Shown: piece after piece, positions 61,423 to 64,000 of the stretch
How positions within the stretch are numbered: the first letter of the stretch is position 1
Layout of the letters: the number at the start of each line of letters is the position of its first letter
Assembly: GCA_015709635.1 (NCBI GenBank)
Contig: CP054180.1
Coordinates: 3,038,001-3,102,000, forward strand
Direction: 5' to 3'
Origin: Gammaproteobacteria bacterium
GTDB taxonomy: Bacteria; Pseudomonadota; Gammaproteobacteria; Burkholderiales; Nitrosomonadaceae
DNA: 64,000 nt
Notes under the pieces: model-generated
The model's database searches: none
Seen by the model: the letters and a program-made list of their open reading frames with translations, nothing else
Told to the model about the DNA's origin: nothing
Made by a program: the position numbers and the translations under genes

Positions 61423-62646
61423 ATGGCAACTGTTACAGCGCATGCTGAAAAGAAAATAAAAGAAATCAATTACTCATGGGAAGGAAAGGATAAAACCGGC
61501 AAACAACTGAAGGGTGAAATGCGTGCTGCCGGGACAGTTGTTGTAACTTCCGCATTACGCCGCCAGGGCATCAAAGTCACAAAAATTAAGAAAACCGAAT
61601 CCGGTGGCAAAATAACCGACAAAGATGTGACCTTGTTTACCCGCCAACTCGCGACCATGATGAAATCCGGTGTGCCGTTATTACAAGCTTTTGATATCGT
61701 TGGAAGGGGACACAACAATCGCGCTTTGAGTAAATTATTGATGGACATCAAAACCGACGTGGAAACAGGCAGCAATCTGACAGATGCATTTCGCAAGTAT
61801 CCGCTTTATTTTGATTCGCTTTATTGCAACCTTGTTGGTGCCGGGGAAGCGGCCGGTATCCTGGACAGCATTTTGGATCGCTTGGCTACTTACAAAGAAA
61901 AGATCCAAGCTATTAAAGGAAAAATCAAGTCCGCGCTGTTCTATCCCATTTCGATTATTGTGGTGGCATTCATCATTACCGCGGTAATTATGATTTTCGT
62001 TGTCCCGGCTTTTAAAGATCTATTTGAAGGATTCGGTGCCGAATTGCCTGCTCCGACGCTTCTGGTCATGAAGTTATCGGATTTTTTTGTGGCTTACTGG
62101 TGGGCGATTCTGGGTGTTCTGGGCGGTGGAATCTATGCTTTTTTGTATACCTGGAAACGCTCGGTTCCCATGCAGCGTGTCATGGACCGCTTTGCGCTTA
62201 AGCTGCCGATTTTCGGTGAAGTTATCCGCAAAGCCACCATTGCACGCTGGTCCCGCACACTTTCGACGATGTTCGCGGCAGGCGTTCCTCTGGTGGAGGC
62301 GTTGGATTCCGTCGCCGGGGCTGCCGGAAATTTTATTTATTACGAAGCTACCAAGAATATACAACTTGAAGTCAGTACCGGTAATAGCTTGACGTCTTCC
62401 ATGGCCGGTGCCAATGTTTTTCCGAATATGGTGATCCAAATGGTTGCCATCGGTGAGGAAGCCGGATCGCTTGATTCCATGCTCAGTAAAATTGCCGACT
62501 TTTATGAAGCGGAAGTGGATGATGCGGTAGCCGCGCTTTCAAGTCTGATGGAGCCGATCATCATGGTCGTACTGGGCACGCTCATCGGCGGTATGGTCAT
62601 TGCAATGTACTTACCTATCTTCAAAATGGGTATGGTTGTTAGTTAA
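61423..62646 (+). CDS. pilC: Type IV pilus inner-membrane platform protein PilC
   Basis: PilC is the platform of the pilus machine. The 407-residue protein has two GspF/PilC domains (about 75-200 and 275-400), each beginning with a cytoplasmic helical bundle: LFTRQLATMMKSGVPLLQAFDIV and RWSRTLSTMFAAGVPLVEALDSV, the second starting KLPIFGEVIRKATIA. Three membrane helices are clear (YPISIIVVAFIITAVIMIFVVP; WWAILGVLGGGIYAF; a final GTLIGGMVIAMYLPIF). pilD follows by 20 bases, but pilB, which normally precedes it, is not present here. Confidence 0.97.
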   Translation: MATVTAHAEKKIKEINYSWEGKDKTGKQLKGEMRAAGTVVVTSALRRQGIKVTKIKKTESGGKITDKDVTLFTRQLATMMKSGVPLLQAFDIVGRGHNNRALSKLLMDIKTDVETGSNLTDAFRKYPLYFDSLYCNLVGAGEAAGILDSILDRLATYKEKIQAIKGKIKSALFYPISIIVVAFIITAVIMIFVVPAFKDLFEGFGAELPAPTLLVMKLSDFFVAYWWAILGVLGGGIYAFLYTWKRSVPMQRVMDRFALKLPIFGEVIRKATIARWSRTLSTMFAAGVPLVEALDSVAGAAGNFIYYEATKNIQLEVSTGNSLTSSMAGANVFPNMVIQMVAIGEEAGSLDSMLSKIADFYEAEVDDAVAALSSLMEPIIMVVLGTLIGGMVIAMYLPIFKMGMVVS

Positions 62647-62666
62647 ACATACTTTCCTCAAGAATC

Positions 62667-63527
62667 ATGTCATTCCTATCCATACTGCAAGATTCACCCG
62701 CTCTCTTCGCATCCTGTACGACCATACTCGGTTTAATGATCGGCAGTTTCCTCAATGTCGTGATTTACCGGCTCCCCGAAATGATGAAAAGGAGTTGGTT
62801 ACAACAATGCGCGGAGCTTCAAGGTAAAGAAACCGAGGTATCGCCAACATTTAATCTTTTCACACCGCGTTCAGCGTGTGTCCAGTGCGGGCACAAAATA
62901 ACCGCATGGGAGAATATTCCAATCATTAGCTATCTCATGCTTCGAGGACGATGCTCCCATTGCCATACGCACATTTCTCCGCGTTATCCTATCGTAGAAG
63001 TCATCACAGCGCTGATGAGCGGTTTTGTCGCCTGGCATTATGGTTACGGTTTTGTGGCGATTGCAGCATTAATCCTTGTGTGGGCGCTCATTGCTTTAGC
63101 TGTCATTGATCTGAATACGCAATTATTGCCGGATGATATAACGCTGCCGTTACTCTGGATCGGTCTGCTGGTCAATACCAATCATGGTTTCACCGATATC
63201 CAATCCGCAGTAATCGGCGCGGTTGCAGGTTATCTGTCCTTGTGGTCAATTTACTGGTGCTTTAAACTCACAACCGGCAAGGAAGGCATGGGATATGGCG
63301 ATTTTAAACTGTTAGCCGCCATTGGGGCATGGTTGGGCTGGAGCATGCTCCCTATCGTTATCCTTTTCTCATCTCTGGTAGGCGCACTTGTCGGTATCGG
63401 TTTGATTCTTACTGCCAAATTGAACAGGAATATTCCCATTCCATTCGGCCCTTATCTGGTGGGCGGTGCGCTTATCGCCCTCTTCTGGGGAAAACAACTG
63501 GCTGATACTTATCTTGGTTTATTTTAA
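62667..63527 (+). CDS. pilD: Prepilin leader peptidase / N-methyltransferase PilD
   Basis: PilD cleaves and N-methylates prepilins. The 286-residue membrane protein has GSFLNVVIYRLPEMM, the zinc-binding pairs CVQCGHKI and CSHCH (C-x2-C twice), the catalytic Asp motifs VIDLNTQLLPDD and GMGYGDFKLLAAIGAWLG, and about eight helices. It is preceded by pilC and followed four bases later by coaE. Confidence 0.97.
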   Translation: MSFLSILQDSPALFASCTTILGLMIGSFLNVVIYRLPEMMKRSWLQQCAELQGKETEVSPTFNLFTPRSACVQCGHKITAWENIPIISYLMLRGRCSHCHTHISPRYPIVEVITALMSGFVAWHYGYGFVAIAALILVWALIALAVIDLNTQLLPDDITLPLLWIGLLVNTNHGFTDIQSAVIGAVAGYLSLWSIYWCFKLTTGKEGMGYGDFKLLAAIGAWLGWSMLPIVILFSSLVGALVGIGLILTAKLNRNIPIPFGPYLVGGALIALFWGKQLADTYLGLF

Positions 63528-63530
63528 TCC

Positions 63531-64000
63531 ATGACTTTCATTGTTGGTCTTACCGGCGGAATCGGCTGCGGCAAATCGTGTGCTAGCCGGTTGTTTTCGG
63601 AATTAGGCATTGATGTTGTGGATACCGATGTCATTGCCCGGCAATTAACCCAGCCGCACGGTCAAGCTATCAATTCGATCAAAGATTCATTCGGGAATGC
63701 TTTTCTAACAACGGACGGCTCTCTGGACAGAGAAAAAATGCGCAATCTGGTTTTCTCGGATAGCTGTGCGCGACATAAACTGGAAGAAATTCTCCATCCG
63801 TTAATACTGCAAGAAGCCATAGCGCAAATCGAACAAAGCCGTTCTCCCTATACCATAATCGCGGTTCCATTATTGCTTGAAACAAACGATTACGATCCTA
63901 TCGTTCAACGCATTCTGGTCATTGATTGTGAGGAACAGACCCAAATTTCACGTACCATGGCGCGCAGTCAATTATCAGAGCAAGAGGTAAAAGCCATAAT
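63531..64000 (+). CDS. coaE: Dephospho-CoA kinase, N-terminal part, running off the right edge
   Basis: CoaE phosphorylates dephospho-CoA in the last step of CoA synthesis. The 156 codons present contain the P-loop GLTGGIGCGKS (residues 6-16), DVVDTDVIARQLT (about 33-44), GSLDREKMRNLVF, LEEILHPLI and VPLLLETN. The gene continues beyond the window; family length is about 200. The pilC-pilD-coaE order is common in beta- and gammaproteobacteria. Confidence 0.96.
   Translation, partial: MTFIVGLTGGIGCGKSCASRLFSELGIDVVDTDVIARQLTQPHGQAINSIKDSFGNAFLTTDGSLDREKMRNLVFSDSCARHKLEEILHPLILQEAIAQIEQSRSPYTIIAVPLLLETNDYDPIVQRILVIDCEEQTQISRTMARSQLSEQEVKAI

Overview
The window looks like a chromosomal segment of a betaproteobacterium of the Nitrosomonas type. 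The evidence is the rpsU-yqeY-dnaG-rpoD operon with a beta-type Lys/Ala-rich RpoD extension, neighbouring genes for PPi-dependent phosphofructokinase and an H+-pumping pyrophosphatase, a hemC-hemD-hemY cluster, PilT/PilU, PEP carboxylase and the ydbH-ynbE-ydbL set. The genus is inferred; no rRNA gene is present to confirm it.

Bases 1-15,584 are accessory DNA. From the left there is a Tn3-family transposon end inserted in a second tnpA, which itself appears inserted in an IS21-type istA; then a LigD fragment and a frameshifted tyrosine recombinase. A 2.4-kb unit (4,546-6,991) follows, bounded by two copies of a ~200-bp miniature element with 27-bp terminal inverted repeats. It carries one secreted protein that resembles the pore-forming domain I of Cry delta-endotoxins. 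Next come a third tnpA fragment and plasmid/phage primase fragments. From 7,964 to 15,584 a 7.6-kb integrative element sits in the 3' end of a CAU-anticodon tRNA gene. It holds a ParE-like toxin/antitoxin pair, a three-gene cassette containing a TIGR04255-family protein, a rolling-circle Rep_trans replication initiator with a palindromic leader, an excisionase-like HTH protein, and two damaged integrase copies separated by an IS5-family remnant.

From 15,585 rightward the genome is mostly core. The minus-strand rpsU-yqeY-dnaG-rpoD operon comes first, then a degenerate EAL/HDOD protein beside pilT and pilU. A small accessory patch (24.6-27.7 kb) holds HepT/MntA, a broken hicB, REP-like repeats and an AT-rich exported protein with phospholipase-C-like metal ligands. 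After it lie recA-recX-OB-fold gene-alaS, adk (apparently starting at AUU), pfp, hppA, a second CAU tRNA, a UbiH-type hydroxylase, dsbC, mltA, a NIF3-like gene, a DegQ-type protease and a BT1-like transporter. A complete IS5-family element (44,543-45,346) precedes ydbL/ynbE/ydbH, an HDOD gene, a ferredoxin, coaD, rsmD, an M16 peptidase homologue without its active site, ppc, hemC-hemD-hemY, an iron-sulfur flavin reductase, an SDR protein, pilC-pilD and the start of coaE.

Themes linking the core genes are information processing (rpoD, dnaG, recA, alaS, tRNAs), PPi-based energy metabolism (pfp, hppA), type IV pili (pilT, pilU, pilC, pilD), envelope maintenance (ydbH operon, mltA, degQ, dsbC) and tetrapyrrole synthesis. 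The most unusual content is the endotoxin-like gene on a miniature-element unit and the tRNA-borne island with its TIGR04255 cassette.
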